Source: Rhodospirillaceae bacterium (lineage in GTDB: Bacteria > Pseudomonadota > Alphaproteobacteria > SHVP01). From it: DNA of 64,000 nucleotides. The position numbers were made by a program, and so were the translations under genes. This document shows, piece by piece, positions 1-9,158 of this stretch (positions are counted from its first letter, which is position 1; the number at the start of each line of letters is the position of its first letter). The notes under the pieces were generated by a model. The model made no database searches and was not told where the DNA came from. It saw nothing but the letters and a program-made list of their open reading frames with translations. The stretch is from contig PBKD01000014.1 in the NCBI GenBank assembly GCA_002722055.1, positions 483,230-547,229 of the forward strand, written 5' to 3'.

Positions 1-375
1 AGAGTATATAGGGGGTATTTGTAAAGACTTTCCTAAAAGTGAACTAATTGCATCAGTTACTTGTGATTTAGTAGGCAAGTTTTTAGATTGATTTATTATA
101 TCACCTTCGAGATCTGCTGTAGCAGTTTCAATGCCCCAGTTAACATCAAACAGATAGGCTTTTTTCTCATTAAGAACATATGAAGAAACTTTTGTAGCTT
201 CTCCTAGAGCGATAGGAAGAACACCTGAAGCAAGAGGGTCAAGTGTTCCACAATGCCCCAGTTTTTTTACATTTAAAATGGACTTTACTATTCCTAATGC
301 CTTGGCAGACGAAATACCAGACGGTTTATTCAAAATTAGCCACCCGTTAATTCTATTTTTAGTTACATTACTCAT
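1..375 (-). CDS. truB: tRNA pseudouridine(55) synthase TruB (partial, N-terminal part)
   Basis: Makes pseudouridine 55 in the T-loop of tRNAs. The open frame runs from an ATG at 375 to the window edge with no stop, giving 125 N-terminal residues of a protein that is normally about 300. It shows the family's LNKPSG segment (about residues 15-20) and the catalytic motif GTLDPLASG (43-51), in which Asp46 is the expected nucleophile. The start codon overlaps the rbfA stop by 4 bp (ATGA), so the two genes are translationally coupled at the end of the nusA-infB-rbfA-truB operon. The C-terminal half lies outside the window. Confidence 0.95.
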   Translation of the reverse strand, partial: MSNVTKNRINGWLILNKPSGISSAKALGIVKSILNVKKLGHCGTLDPLASGVLPIALGEATKVSSYVLNEKKAYLFDVNWGIETATADLEGDIINQSKNLPTKSQVTDAISSLLGKSLQIPPIYS

Positions 376-746
376 TTATTTTTTTTTATATCTGAGAGTA
401 GTTTCTCTATTTTGTCTATTGTTTCGAAAGAGGAATCTTTCTTAAAAATAATTTCAGGAGTAAATCTTAAACCCAAACTTCTTCCAATTTTGCCCTGAAT
501 TTTTGGAGCTATAATATTAAGTTTTTCAAAAATGATATCTGAGTCTTTTCCGCTTAAAGGCACAATAAAAACTTTAGCCTTTTTTAAATCTGCAGTCATT
601 TTAACTTCAGTAACTGTCAAGGGAATATTGCTAAATTTGTTATCAAAAAAAGAATTCTTAATTAATTCTTCTGAAACCTTATGTCTTAAAAGTTCTCCTA
701 CTTTCAATTGCCTATTAGTAGGTAATTTTGAGAGGCTTTTTCTCAT
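372..746 (-). CDS. rbfA: 30S ribosome-binding factor RbfA
   Basis: Late-stage 30S assembly factor that binds the 5' end region of 16S rRNA and is important in cold adaptation. The 124-residue product has the family's usual length and single KH-like fold. It starts with a basic stretch (RQLKVGELLRHKVSEEL), followed by the conserved segment with LTVTEVKMTADLKKAKVF (about 43-60) and the C-terminal LRFTPEIIFKKD. It lies 25 bp after infB and overlaps truB by 4 bp, the standard bacterial order for translation-initiation and ribosome-maturation genes. Identification rests on both sequence pattern and position. Confidence 0.95.
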   Translation of the reverse strand: MRKSLSKLPTNRQLKVGELLRHKVSEELIKNSFFDNKFSNIPLTVTEVKMTADLKKAKVFIVPLSGKDSDIIFEKLNIIAPKIQGKIGRSLGLRFTPEIIFKKDSSFETIDKIEKLLSDIKKNK

Positions 747-771
747 AATTTTTCCAATAAATTACATATTT

Positions 772-3327
772 TTATAGGCTTCGAGCAATTTCTTCTGTTT
801 CAAAAATTTCTAATAAATCACCTTTTTGAACATCCTGATAATTAGCTATTCCAATTCCACAATCTGAACCAGATTTTACCTCTTTAGCATCATCTTTAAA
901 ATGCTTTAGTGTCTCAATTGTACTTTCATAAATTACTATCTCATCTCTTAATAATCTAACTTTAGCATTTCTTCTAGCTAATCCATCAATTACTTCACAA
1001 CCTGCAACTTTACCAACCTTAGAGACAGAAAAAACTTCTTTGACTCTGGCTTGCCCAAGCATATTCTCTTTTATTGTTGGGTCTAGCATTCCTGACATAA
1101 TAGATTTTATCTCATTAATTAAGTCATAAATTATTGAATAATATCTTATATCAACTCCTTCTAACTTGGCTTTTTCTCTAGCTTGCGCATTAGCCCGAAC
1201 ATTAAATCCAACTATTAATGCATTTGAGGCAAGCGCTAGAGAAACATCTGACTCATTGATTCCACCCACGGCACCGTGAACCACTCCAACAGAAACCTCA
1301 GAAGTACTTAACTTATTAATTGCACCATCTATAGCTTCTAGAGATCCATGAACATCTGTCTTTATAAGTACACTTAATACGCTAGCGTCTTCTCCTTCTT
1401 TCTTAAGAAACATTTGCTCAAGAGAGCCCTTTGATGATGCAGCTCTTGCTGCTTCATTTTTTCTTACTTCAGAAATTCTGAATGAAGAAATCTCTCTTGC
1501 ACGTGACTCATTTTCAATTACACCAAAATCATCGCCAGCTTCAGGAGTTCCGGTCAAGCCTAATATTTCAACCGGTTGTCCAGGAACAACTTCATTTATA
1601 TTTACTCCTCGATCATTTATCAACGCTCTTACTTTACCCCATTCTTTACCAGCAACAATAACATCACCAACTTTTAATCTACCTCTTTGAACTATAACTG
1701 TAGCAACAGATCCTCTACCTCTTTCTACCTTTGACTCTATAACGATACCCTCTGCAGAAAGACTGTTATTTGCTTTTAAATCCATTAATTCAGATTGTAA
1801 CAGAATTGCTTCCAGTAACTTATCGAGGCCTTGTTTTTTAGTCGCAGAGATTTCAACAGATAAAATATCTCCTCCCATATCTTCTATAAAGACTTCATGC
1901 TTTAATAAGTCTTGTTTTATCCTTTCAATATTTGCACCTTGTTTATCAATCTTATTTATAGCTACAATTAAAGGTGTTTCTGCAGACTTGGCATGTTTAA
2001 TAGCTTCTATTGTTTGAGGCATAACACCATCATCAGCTGCAACTACAAGAACTACTATATCAGTTACTTTTGCCCCTCTTGCCCTCATAGAAGTAAAAGC
2101 TTCATGGCCTGGAGTATCTAGAAATGTAATTTGTTGACTACTTTGCAAATTAACTTGGTAGGCGCCTATATGCTGAGTAATACCACCAGCTTCTGACGAT
2201 GTTATCTCACTTTTTCTCAATGCATCAAGAAGTGAGGTTTTACCATGGTCAACGTGCCCCATAATTGTAACTATCGGAGGTCTAGTAACTTTTTCAGAAT
2301 CTTTATCATCTTTACCAGTTAAAAAACCGATTTCGACGTCTGACTCAGAAAACCTCTTAGGCCTATGACCAAATTCTTCAACAATTAGCTCGGCTGTATC
2401 AGCATCAATAGATTGGTTAATTGTAACCATCACTCCCATTTTCATTAATGATTTTACAACATCTGCTCCTCTTTCAGACATTCTATTAGCAAGCTCTTGA
2501 ACTGATATTGTATCAGGTATCAAAACATCACGATAAACTTTTGATCTTGTTTCTGTTAAAGACTGCTCTTTAGCTTGCCTCTTCTCTCTCTCTCTTTGCC
2601 TACGAACAGAGGCTAAGCTTCTCGTCCTTTCGGTATCATCTAAAGCTTGACTTATAGTCACTTTTCCACTTCTTCGTCGATTAACGCCTCTATTTTTAGA
2701 TACAACTTTTTTTGATTCACCTCGGCCTGATTTTTTTCTACGACTTTCATCTTCATCAAAATCTTCATTATTATTAGGTGTATCCCTTTCACCTAGTCTT
2801 CGAGCAGCTGCAGCTGCAGCTTTTTTACGAGCCTCGTCTTCTGAACGCTTTCTTTTAGACTCAACCTCTTCTCGAGCAGCTGCAGCAAGACGTTCTGCCT
2901 CTGCCTCTGCCTCCTCTTTAATTTTTATAGTTGCAACCTCTTCAGCTTTTTTACGAGCTAATTGAGAGGCTTTTTTAGAGTCTTCTAATGCCCTTGCTCT
3001 TGCTATCTTTTCATCATCTGTTAAGGCCTTGAGAACTACTCTAGCTTTACTTTCACTTTCATTTTTTGATGCTGATTTTTTGGACTCATTTTTTAAATCA
3101 ATTTTCTCAACTGGTTTTTTTTCAGCCACAGAAAAATTTGTTGCTACTCTCTTTTTTGGAGAAGCCGTAGCCCTTTTTTTCTTTTTAACTTCTACAGTTA
3201 CAGTCTTAGATCTTCCATGTGAAAAGCTCTGTCTAACCTGCCCGGATGAAGGAACAGGTTTTTTCATTTCCAACTTACCACTTCCAGATAATCTAAGAGG
3301 TTTTTTTTCTTTTGAATCTTCAGTCAT
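772..3327 (-). CDS. infB: translation initiation factor IF-2
   Basis: GTPase that places initiator fMet-tRNA on the 30S subunit and promotes subunit joining. The protein has 851 residues. The first 250 or so are a low-complexity, highly charged Lys/Arg/Glu/Ala region typical of proteobacterial IF-2, with an Ala/Glu-rich helical stretch at about 110-180. An IF2_N-type segment (about 268-320) precedes the G domain, with G1 GHVDHGKT (357-364), G3 DTPGHE (404-409) and G4 NKID (458-461). Domains II-IV follow to the C terminus. It lies 32 bp downstream of nusA with no gene between. The ATG at 3327 is used. Confidence 0.97.
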   Translation of the reverse strand: MTEDSKEKKPLRLSGSGKLEMKKPVPSSGQVRQSFSHGRSKTVTVEVKKKKRATASPKKRVATNFSVAEKKPVEKIDLKNESKKSASKNESESKARVVLKALTDDEKIARARALEDSKKASQLARKKAEEVATIKIKEEAEAEAERLAAAAREEVESKRKRSEDEARKKAAAAAARRLGERDTPNNNEDFDEDESRRKKSGRGESKKVVSKNRGVNRRRSGKVTISQALDDTERTRSLASVRRQREREKRQAKEQSLTETRSKVYRDVLIPDTISVQELANRMSERGADVVKSLMKMGVMVTINQSIDADTAELIVEEFGHRPKRFSESDVEIGFLTGKDDKDSEKVTRPPIVTIMGHVDHGKTSLLDALRKSEITSSEAGGITQHIGAYQVNLQSSQQITFLDTPGHEAFTSMRARGAKVTDIVVLVVAADDGVMPQTIEAIKHAKSAETPLIVAINKIDKQGANIERIKQDLLKHEVFIEDMGGDILSVEISATKKQGLDKLLEAILLQSELMDLKANNSLSAEGIVIESKVERGRGSVATVIVQRGRLKVGDVIVAGKEWGKVRALINDRGVNINEVVPGQPVEILGLTGTPEAGDDFGVIENESRAREISSFRISEVRKNEAARAASSKGSLEQMFLKKEGEDASVLSVLIKTDVHGSLEAIDGAINKLSTSEVSVGVVHGAVGGINESDVSLALASNALIVGFNVRANAQAREKAKLEGVDIRYYSIIYDLINEIKSIMSGMLDPTIKENMLGQARVKEVFSVSKVGKVAGCEVIDGLARRNAKVRLLRDEIVIYESTIETLKHFKDDAKEVKSGSDCGIGIANYQDVQKGDLLEIFETEEIARSL

Positions 3328-3359
3328 AAAAAATATACCTAAAAAATTAAAACAATTTA

Positions 3360-4955
3360 CTATAGATCAGTATTTTGATCAGAACCAGATTGATTATTTG
3401 AAACTTCATTATCATCGATTTTTTCGATTGGATCATCATCAAACCAATGAGCTCTAGCTGACATAATTATCGCATTAGCATCTTCTTCAGATAAATTTGA
3501 ATTCGGGAGAAGCTCTAATAACTCATCACTAGCTAAGTCACCTAAATCATCTAATGTTTTAATGTTATTTTCTCCTAACGTAACTAGCATTTCTGGAGAA
3601 ACCCTTTCAATTGATGCTATATCATCTTGAACACCTAATTCTCGTCTCTTATTCTCATGTTCCCTATCTTTTTCTTGAATATATTGTTCGGCTCTAATTT
3701 TTATCTCCGAAGCAACATCCATATCAAAACCTTCAATTGATGCAATCTCTTCTGCATCAACATCAATAATTTCATCTGCAGAACCAAAACCTTCCGTAAC
3801 TAAAAGTTGGGCTATGGTCTCATCAACATCAAGTATCTCAATAAACATTTGACTTCTCTGTTTAAACTCTTCTTGTCTTCTTTCAGACTCCTCTGCTTCA
3901 GTAAGAACATCAATGTCCCAGCCAGTCAATTGAGAAGCCAATCTTACGTTTTGGCCTCTTCGACCTATTGCTAAAGATAATTGATCGTCTGGTACTATTG
4001 ATTCTATTCGCCTTGCCTCCTCATCTAAAACAACTTTTGTCACTTCAGCAGGTGCAAGAGAATTAACAATAAAAGTAGCATCATCCAATGACCATTGAAT
4101 AATATCAATTTTTTCACCCTGTAATTCATTAACAACTGCTTGAACTCGGCTTCCTCTCATACCAACACAAGCACCCACAGGATCAATTGATGTATCTTGA
4201 GAGGTAACTGCTATTTTTGCTCGGCTACCTGGATCTCTTGCAACAGATTTGATTTCGATAATGCCATCATAAACTTCTGGTACTTCTTGCGAAAAAAGTT
4301 TTGCCATAAAAGTTGGGTGTGTTCTAGATAGAAAAATTTGAGGTCCCCTAGTTTCCCTTCTAACGTCATAAATATATGCTCTAACTCTGTCTCCATTCCT
4401 AAAATTTTCTCTAGGGAGCAACTCATCTCTTCTTATTACTGCCTCTGCTCTACCTAAATCAACAGTTACATTTCCATACTCAACTCTTTTAACTATTCCG
4501 TTAACAACTTCCTCAATCCTGTCTTTATACTCTTCATATTGTCTCTCTCTCTCTGCCTCACGAACTTTTTGAACAATGACTTGTTTAGCTGTTTGTGCAG
4601 CAATTCTACCAAAGTCGATTGGGGGAAGAGGCTCTGCTATTATATCACCAACTTGAGCATCGGGGTTCTGTTCTCTTGCAGTATTGATATTTATTTCTGT
4701 GGCTTCATTTTCAACTTGGTCAGAGACCTCTAAGTATCTAAAAAGTTTGATCTCGCCAGTTTTTGGATCTATTTCAGCTCGAATTTCATTATCTGCGCCA
4801 TATTTAGATCTTGCCGCTTTTTGAATTGCCTCCTCCATAGCAGATATAACCATTTCGCGTTCAATAGATTTCTCTCTGGCTACTGCATCTGCAATTTGCA
4901 ACAACTCCAAACGGTTCTGACTAGTAATTGTATGTTCAGCCGTCTGTTCTTTCAT
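3360..4955 (-). CDS. nusA: transcription termination/antitermination protein NusA
   Basis: RNA polymerase-associated factor acting in pausing, Rho-dependent termination and rRNA antitermination. Domains in order are an N-terminal RNAP-binding domain (1-135), S1 (about 150-215), two KH domains (GMRGSRVQAV at about 266-275; IGRRGQNVRL at about 331-340), then two helix-hairpin-helix acidic repeats (about 370-500) and an acidic tail. The 531-residue length is usual for alphaproteobacteria. The ATG at 4955 follows an AGAGAGA-type ribosome-binding site by about 7 nt; a GTG lies one codon upstream. The start overlaps the end of rimP by about 20 bp, implying translational coupling. Confidence 0.97.
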   Translation of the reverse strand: MKEQTAEHTITSQNRLELLQIADAVAREKSIEREMVISAMEEAIQKAARSKYGADNEIRAEIDPKTGEIKLFRYLEVSDQVENEATEININTAREQNPDAQVGDIIAEPLPPIDFGRIAAQTAKQVIVQKVREAERERQYEEYKDRIEEVVNGIVKRVEYGNVTVDLGRAEAVIRRDELLPRENFRNGDRVRAYIYDVRRETRGPQIFLSRTHPTFMAKLFSQEVPEVYDGIIEIKSVARDPGSRAKIAVTSQDTSIDPVGACVGMRGSRVQAVVNELQGEKIDIIQWSLDDATFIVNSLAPAEVTKVVLDEEARRIESIVPDDQLSLAIGRRGQNVRLASQLTGWDIDVLTEAEESERRQEEFKQRSQMFIEILDVDETIAQLLVTEGFGSADEIIDVDAEEIASIEGFDMDVASEIKIRAEQYIQEKDREHENKRRELGVQDDIASIERVSPEMLVTLGENNIKTLDDLGDLASDELLELLPNSNLSEEDANAIIMSARAHWFDDDPIEKIDDNEVSNNQSGSDQNTDL

Positions 4956-5511
4956 CACAAAATCTCTCTTTCTTTAGTTTAATAAATTCTTCATTAGCCT
5001 TTTTAGATATTTCAATTAATTCTGAATTAAGAACTAATTTTGCCTCTCGTATATTTAATCTGTCTATCTCTATAATTTCTCCAGAAACATCCAAACATAA
5101 CACATTATCTTGAATAACAATTAACTTTCCACTTAAAGATTTTTTCCCCAAAAATTTTTTACTAAATTTTAATTTAATTTGAAAACCAATAAATCTCTTA
5201 AAATCTTTTTCTGTTACCAAAGGACGATCAATGCCAGGCGAACTAACTTCTAAATTATAGTTTGAAGGCAAATAATCTAAAGTGTCTAATACTGGAGAAA
5301 GCACACGACTAATTGTAGCACAATCTTTTGCATTTACTCCACCATCACCCTGAATTAAATTCAAATATGCATCCTTATGTTCAATCATAACTTGCAATAT
5401 TGTTACCTTTCCATCTATAAAAATTTTAACACGAACAGCTCTAAAACCTTTTTGTTCTACAATTGGCATAAGCAGTTTACTTAATTTATTTATTAACAAA
5501 TCCATCTTCAT
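4936..5511 (-). CDS. rimP: ribosome maturation factor RimP
   Basis: Needed for 30S subunit maturation. The body carries the family hallmark LEVSSPGIDRPL (about 85-96), followed by the SH3-like C-terminal domain. The open frame extends upstream to a TTG at 5553, but that extension translates a perfect terminator hairpin, so the ATG at 5511 (MKMDLL) or the one at 5505 is preferred. This gives about 191 residues. The gene heads the rimP-nusA-infB-rbfA-truB operon. No Shine-Dalgarno sequence outside the hairpin precedes the start. This suggests that leader structure affects both read-through and ribosome access. Confidence 0.9.
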   Translation of the reverse strand: MKMDLLINKLSKLLMPIVEQKGFRAVRVKIFIDGKVTILQVMIEHKDAYLNLIQGDGGVNAKDCATISRVLSPVLDTLDYLPSNYNLEVSSPGIDRPLVTEKDFKRFIGFQIKLKFSKKFLGKKSLSGKLIVIQDNVLCLDVSGEIIEIDRLNIREAKLVLNSELIEISKKANEEFIKLKKERFCDERTDG

Positions 5512-5534
5512 AAAAAAAGTGGGCTTTCGCCCAC
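5512..5534 (-). terminator. intrinsic terminator / attenuator in the rimP leader
   Basis: Read on the minus strand this is a perfect 6-bp stem GTGGGC/GCCCAC closed by a GAAA tetraloop and followed at once by seven U residues. It is the most GC-rich element in its surroundings. The U-tract abuts the rimP ATG at 5511. It could terminate metK-trmB transcripts, or act as an attenuator before the rimP-nusA operon. Confidence 0.8.
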
Positions 5535-5573
5535 CTAAGTCCCAAACTACCAATTTAAATAATTCTAAAACCG

Positions 5574-5601
5574 ATAATAATTATTTAAATTTACTCTTCA
5601 A
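5574..5601 (-). promoter_or_regulatory. candidate sigma-70 promoter for the rimP-nusA-infB operon
   Basis: On the minus strand TTGAAG (5596-5601) is followed after 16 nt by TATTAT (5574-5579). It lies between the trmB stop and the rimP leader hairpin. The transcript would start near 5567 and cross the hairpin before reaching rimP. Such matches are easy to find in AT-rich DNA, so support is moderate. Confidence 0.35.
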
Positions 5602-5604
5602 GTG

Positions 5605-6321
5605 TTATAAGGGCTTAGATTTTATAAATTTGAGAAAAATTGGTGAAATTCCCCTTTTTTTTGCTTTTATTTCGTATCTTGTGTCAACCCAAGTTTTAGG
5701 TTTTAATAGCCAATCCTCGCGTCTTTGAGCCGTCCATTTAAATGAAGGATGTTTCTGAAAATGTAACAGTGTATGCCTACAATAATCTTTATCATCTGAG
5801 ACAAACCACAAAATACCATTATTTATCAGTAGTTTAGAGAATATATCAATAATTTCTTTTTGAATTATTCTTCTTTTATGATGTTTGATTTTGGGCCAAG
5901 GATCTGGAAAAAGGAGGTATATGCAATCAAAAATATTTTGTGGAAGTAGGTATAAAATTTTAGTTACATCGCCAGGAAAAAATTTAATGTTATTTATGTT
6001 TTTTTGATTAATTTTTGATGATAAAGAAGCTATTCCATTAATATATTGTTCTACTGCGAAAAAACCTTTGTTAGGGTTTTTGATAGCCTCACTAACAATA
6101 AATTCACCTGAACCAGAACCTATTTCAAGAGACAAAGGATAATATGACCTATTAAAAAAAAAATTTGAATTAATTTTATCAGCTGTAACTGAGTTTGTTT
6201 TTAAAATCTTATTTAAAACTTCATTCTTAGCCTTACTGAGTGGCCGTCCAGATTTTCTTCCTTTATAACTTAATAGCTTTTCTTGTTCCAAAAAGGAATT
6301 GTTATTAGTTGAATTGATCAA
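5605..6321 (-). CDS. trmB: tRNA (guanine-N7-)-methyltransferase TrmB
   Basis: SAM-dependent methylation of G46 in the tRNA variable loop. The 238-residue protein has the class I motif EIGSGSGEF (66-74) and the TrmB signature [14 protein letters not shown] (138-151), which carries the catalytic Asp and substrate-binding residues. The C-terminal region has the usual TRYE segment. Its start codon overlaps the metK stop by 4 bp (ATGA), so it is co-translated with metK. The pairing is common in alphaproteobacteria, and metK supplies the cofactor. Confidence 0.95.
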   Translation of the reverse strand: MINSTNNNSFLEQEKLLSYKGRKSGRPLSKAKNEVLNKILKTNSVTADKINSNFFFNRSYYPLSLEIGSGSGEFIVSEAIKNPNKGFFAVEQYINGIASLSSKINQKNINNIKFFPGDVTKILYLLPQNIFDCIYLLFPDPWPKIKHHKRRIIQKEIIDIFSKLLINNGILWFVSDDKDYCRHTLLHFQKHPSFKWTAQRREDWLLKPKTWVDTRYEIKAKKRGISPIFLKFIKSKPL

Positions 6322-7484
6322 GATAAAGTAGATTTTAAATCATCTATCAAGTCAAGTTTCTCCCATGAGAAACTTCCATTCTTTTCTGGCTCACGGCCGA
6401 AATGGCCATATGCTGCAGTCTTTTTATAAATAGGCTGATTAAGCTGTAAATGTTTTCTTATACCTCTTGGGGTTAAATCCATAATTTTTTTTATTACTTC
6501 CTCAATTTTATTATCTGAGACAATACCAGTACCATACGTATCCACATAAACCGACAATGGATGTGAGACACCAATCGCGTAAGATAGTTGAATGGAACAT
6601 TTGTCTGCAAAATTAGAAGCAACAATATTTTTTGCTAAATATCTTGCTGCATAAGCTGCCGATCTATCTACCTTGGTTGGGTCTTTACCTGAAAATGCGC
6701 CCCCACCATGAGGAGCGGCACCACCGTAAGTATCAACAATAATTTTCCTACCTGTTAAACCAGCATCGCCATCTGGACCACCTATCACAAATTTTCCAGT
6801 TGGATTAACAAAGAAATTTTTTTCATTACACATCCAACCTTCAGGAAGGGCTTTGATAACATATGGCTCTACTATTGATCTTATTTCGTCTTGTGATAGC
6901 CCTTCATCGTGCTGTGTTGATAATACTATTGAGGATGCTTCAACTGGTTTACCATTTCTGTACTCTAATGTTAATTGACTTTTGGAATCAGGTTTTATGC
7001 CTTTTATTTCTCCGGAATGTCTTGCTTCTGCCAAAAGTCTAAGAATTTTATGAGAATAAAAAATCGGCGCAGGCATTAATTCTGATGTTTCCCTGCAAGC
7101 ATACCCAAACATGAGGCCTTGATCGCCAGCACCTTCATCTTTATTTCCAATTGCATCTACGCCTTGAGCAATATCAGGTGATTGATTATGCACATAAATT
7201 TCTACATTAGCATTTTTCCAATGAAAACCTTCTTGTTCATAACCTATATTTTTAACTGTATTACGAGCTATATCTTCAATTTGATTTAAAATTTGATTAG
7301 GCCCTCTTACTTCCCCAGCAAGAACAATCCTATTAGTAGTAGTTAAAGTTTCAACTCCAACCCTAGCTTCTGGTTCAGCTTCTATATATGCATCAACAAT
7401 AGCATCAGAAATTTGGTCACATATTTTATCTGGATGACCTTCTGAAACCGACTCACTCGTAAAAAAATAATCACTTCTTGACAT
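6318..7484 (-). CDS. metK: S-adenosylmethionine synthetase
   Basis: Makes SAM from methionine and ATP. The 388-residue length is standard. Motifs seen are [16 protein letters not shown] near the N terminus (about 14-29), the ATP-binding GAGDQG (118-123) and the phosphate-binding [17 protein letters not shown] (about 256-272). It is followed by trmB with a 4-bp overlap. The 96-bp upstream gap holds a GGATAAG ribosome-binding site just before the ATG. I could not fit any known SAM riboswitch to that short gap. Confidence 0.97.
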   Translation of the reverse strand: MSRSDYFFTSESVSEGHPDKICDQISDAIVDAYIEAEPEARVGVETLTTTNRIVLAGEVRGPNQILNQIEDIARNTVKNIGYEQEGFHWKNANVEIYVHNQSPDIAQGVDAIGNKDEGAGDQGLMFGYACRETSELMPAPIFYSHKILRLLAEARHSGEIKGIKPDSKSQLTLEYRNGKPVEASSIVLSTQHDEGLSQDEIRSIVEPYVIKALPEGWMCNEKNFFVNPTGKFVIGGPDGDAGLTGRKIIVDTYGGAAPHGGGAFSGKDPTKVDRSAAYAARYLAKNIVASNFADKCSIQLSYAIGVSHPLSVYVDTYGTGIVSDNKIEEVIKKIMDLTPRGIRKHLQLNQPIYKKTAAYGHFGREPEKNGSFSWEKLDLIDDLKSTLS

Positions 7485-7580
7485 TACTTATCCATTAATT
7501 TTATAAAAAAAATAATACTAATATCTATCTTTTAATTATTCAATTCAATTAAAAATTATTTTTTCCGTATAAAATAAATT

Positions 7581-9155
7581 TTACTGGTTATTAAATATTT
7601 TTTTTATTGCTTGAAACAAAAAAATAGAAGAAATTAGAAATATTCCTAACGTAAAAACTAAAATATCTCCAAATCTTGAATATATAGTGCTTTGTAAATT
7701 TCCGGGTAAAAAATGATCGATTATCCCAAATTTTCCATAAGGAAGAGATTTCAATACTCGCCCATAGGAGTCAATAACAGCAGATATACCTGTATTTGAT
7801 ACTCTTATTAGCGGCAGACCTTCTTCAATTGTTCTAATTCGGGCCATTTCAAAATGTTGCTGGGGACCAGCAAAATTTCCAAACCAGGCATCATTTGATA
7901 ATGATAGCATCCATTCAGGTCTAACTTTTGAATTCACAACTTCCCCTGGGAAGATTGCTTCAAAACAAATTAAGGGACTAAATGAGGGAAAGTTATCAAA
8001 TTTTATAGTTTTAGGCCCGCCCCCTCTTGAATAGTCAATAGGCCCAAATACTATTTTACTGAATCCAAAATAATCAAACAAATTTCTAAAAGGTAAATAC
8101 TCTCCAAAAGGAACAAGATGAAATTTGTTGTATGAATCAACTATATCTAATTTCTCATTTAATATTACAACACTATTATATAATTTAAATTTTTCTGGGT
8201 TATATTCATTGAATATTATTCTTGGCATACCAGTTATCAACATAGCATCATTCCGAAGTAAATCATAAATAGAGTCTTTGTTTAATATTTCATTTATTGA
8301 TGTGTATGTTAAGGCTGTTTCTGGCCAGATAAATAAATCTATTTCATTAAAATCCTCATACTTACTTAAAGAATAATGTTTCATAAAATTTTTGTATTTT
8401 AAGCTTTCTTTCCACTTTTCGTTTTGAACTATATTTGGCTGCACTAACCTCAATTTAATATTTTTATAATGATTTATGGAGTTATCTAACTTATAAGATC
8501 CGAAAAAATGCAATGTAAACAAAATTGCTATACCTAAAATAGGTATGACTAAATTTTGTTTCTTCTTTGACCCAACTAAAGAAAATGAACATGCAAAGAA
8601 AATTGCAAAAAAAGAAAGCCCATAAATTCCTACTACTGAAGCTATTTGAGATATTGTCAAAAAATCACTAAATGTATAACCAATTAAATTCCATGGGAAA
8701 CCTGTCAAAATGTTTCCTCTAAGCCATTCAAAAAATACCCAAAATACTGGAAAAATAAATACTAGCTGAACACTATTTTTTGATAAATGTTTTGTTATGA
8801 GTGTAACAAGCCCAACAAACATTGATAAGAATGCAGGTAAAATAAATATCGCGAAAGGAATTAACCATGCATTCTCTGCAGGATCTACTAACATAGGATA
8901 GGCCATCCAATGCAAGCTAAAAACAAAAAAACCAAAACCAAAAAACCATCCTACTAAAAAAGATACCCTTAAACCATCACACCCTTTTAGCAGCCATAAT
9001 AAGCCAACAAAAGAAACGATAAGTATGGGAAAAACATTGAAAGGCGGTATAGCAGTTACCGCTAGTGAACCAAATATAAATGAAGTTACATATCGTTTAA
9101 AACCATAAGTATTTCTAAGAAAATTTTTTATATTATTTAAAATTTTAGTAAAAAT
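7581..9155 (-). CDS. lnt: apolipoprotein N-acyltransferase Lnt, probable non-canonical start
   Basis: Inner-membrane enzyme that N-acylates the lipid-modified cysteine of lipoproteins. The C-terminal nitrilase domain carries the triad regions WPETAL (Glu), PFGEYLPFR (after the Lys region) and PLICFEAIFP (Cys), followed by a last transmembrane helix. A TTG at 8915 would remove the first two membrane segments. Translating upstream in the same frame gives typical Lnt N-terminal sequence (AVTAIPPFNVFPILIVS, then WFFGFGFFVFSLHWMAYP) with no stop back to the corC UAA at 9159-9161. That 80-residue extension contains no ATG, GTG or TTG. An ATT at 9155, 8 nt after GAAAGAG, would give 524 residues, the family's normal size. 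The product is secure; the start is inferred. Confidence 0.85.
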   Translation of the reverse strand: MFTKILNNIKNFLRNTYGFKRYVTSFIFGSLAVTAIPPFNVFPILIVSFVGLLWLLKGCDGLRVSFLVGWFFGFGFFVFSLHWMAYPMLVDPAENAWLIPFAIFILPAFLSMFVGLVTLITKHLSKNSVQLVFIFPVFWVFFEWLRGNILTGFPWNLIGYTFSDFLTISQIASVVGIYGLSFFAIFFACSFSLVGSKKKQNLVIPILGIAILFTLHFFGSYKLDNSINHYKNIKLRLVQPNIVQNEKWKESLKYKNFMKHYSLSKYEDFNEIDLFIWPETALTYTSINEILNKDSIYDLLRNDAMLITGMPRIIFNEYNPEKFKLYNSVVILNEKLDIVDSYNKFHLVPFGEYLPFRNLFDYFGFSKIVFGPIDYSRGGGPKTIKFDNFPSFSPLICFEAIFPGEVVNSKVRPEWMLSLSNDAWFGNFAGPQQHFEMARIRTIEEGLPLIRVSNTGISAVIDSYGRVLKSLPYGKFGIIDHFLPGNLQSTIYSRFGDILVFTLGIFLISSIFLFQAIKKIFNNQ

Positions 9156-9158
9156 ACT

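Noticed and set aside
4211-4426. Open frame overlapping nusA in another frame (and many similar antisense frames in dnaK, glnD, hyuA and dnaJ)
   Set aside because: These lie fully inside strongly identified genes, lack ribosome-binding sites and show no protein-family features.
7485-7580. Possible SAM riboswitch upstream of metK
   Set aside because: Only 96 bp of nearly pure A/T sequence; I could not fit the paired regions or conserved bases of SAM-I, SAM-II or SAM-V type aptamers.
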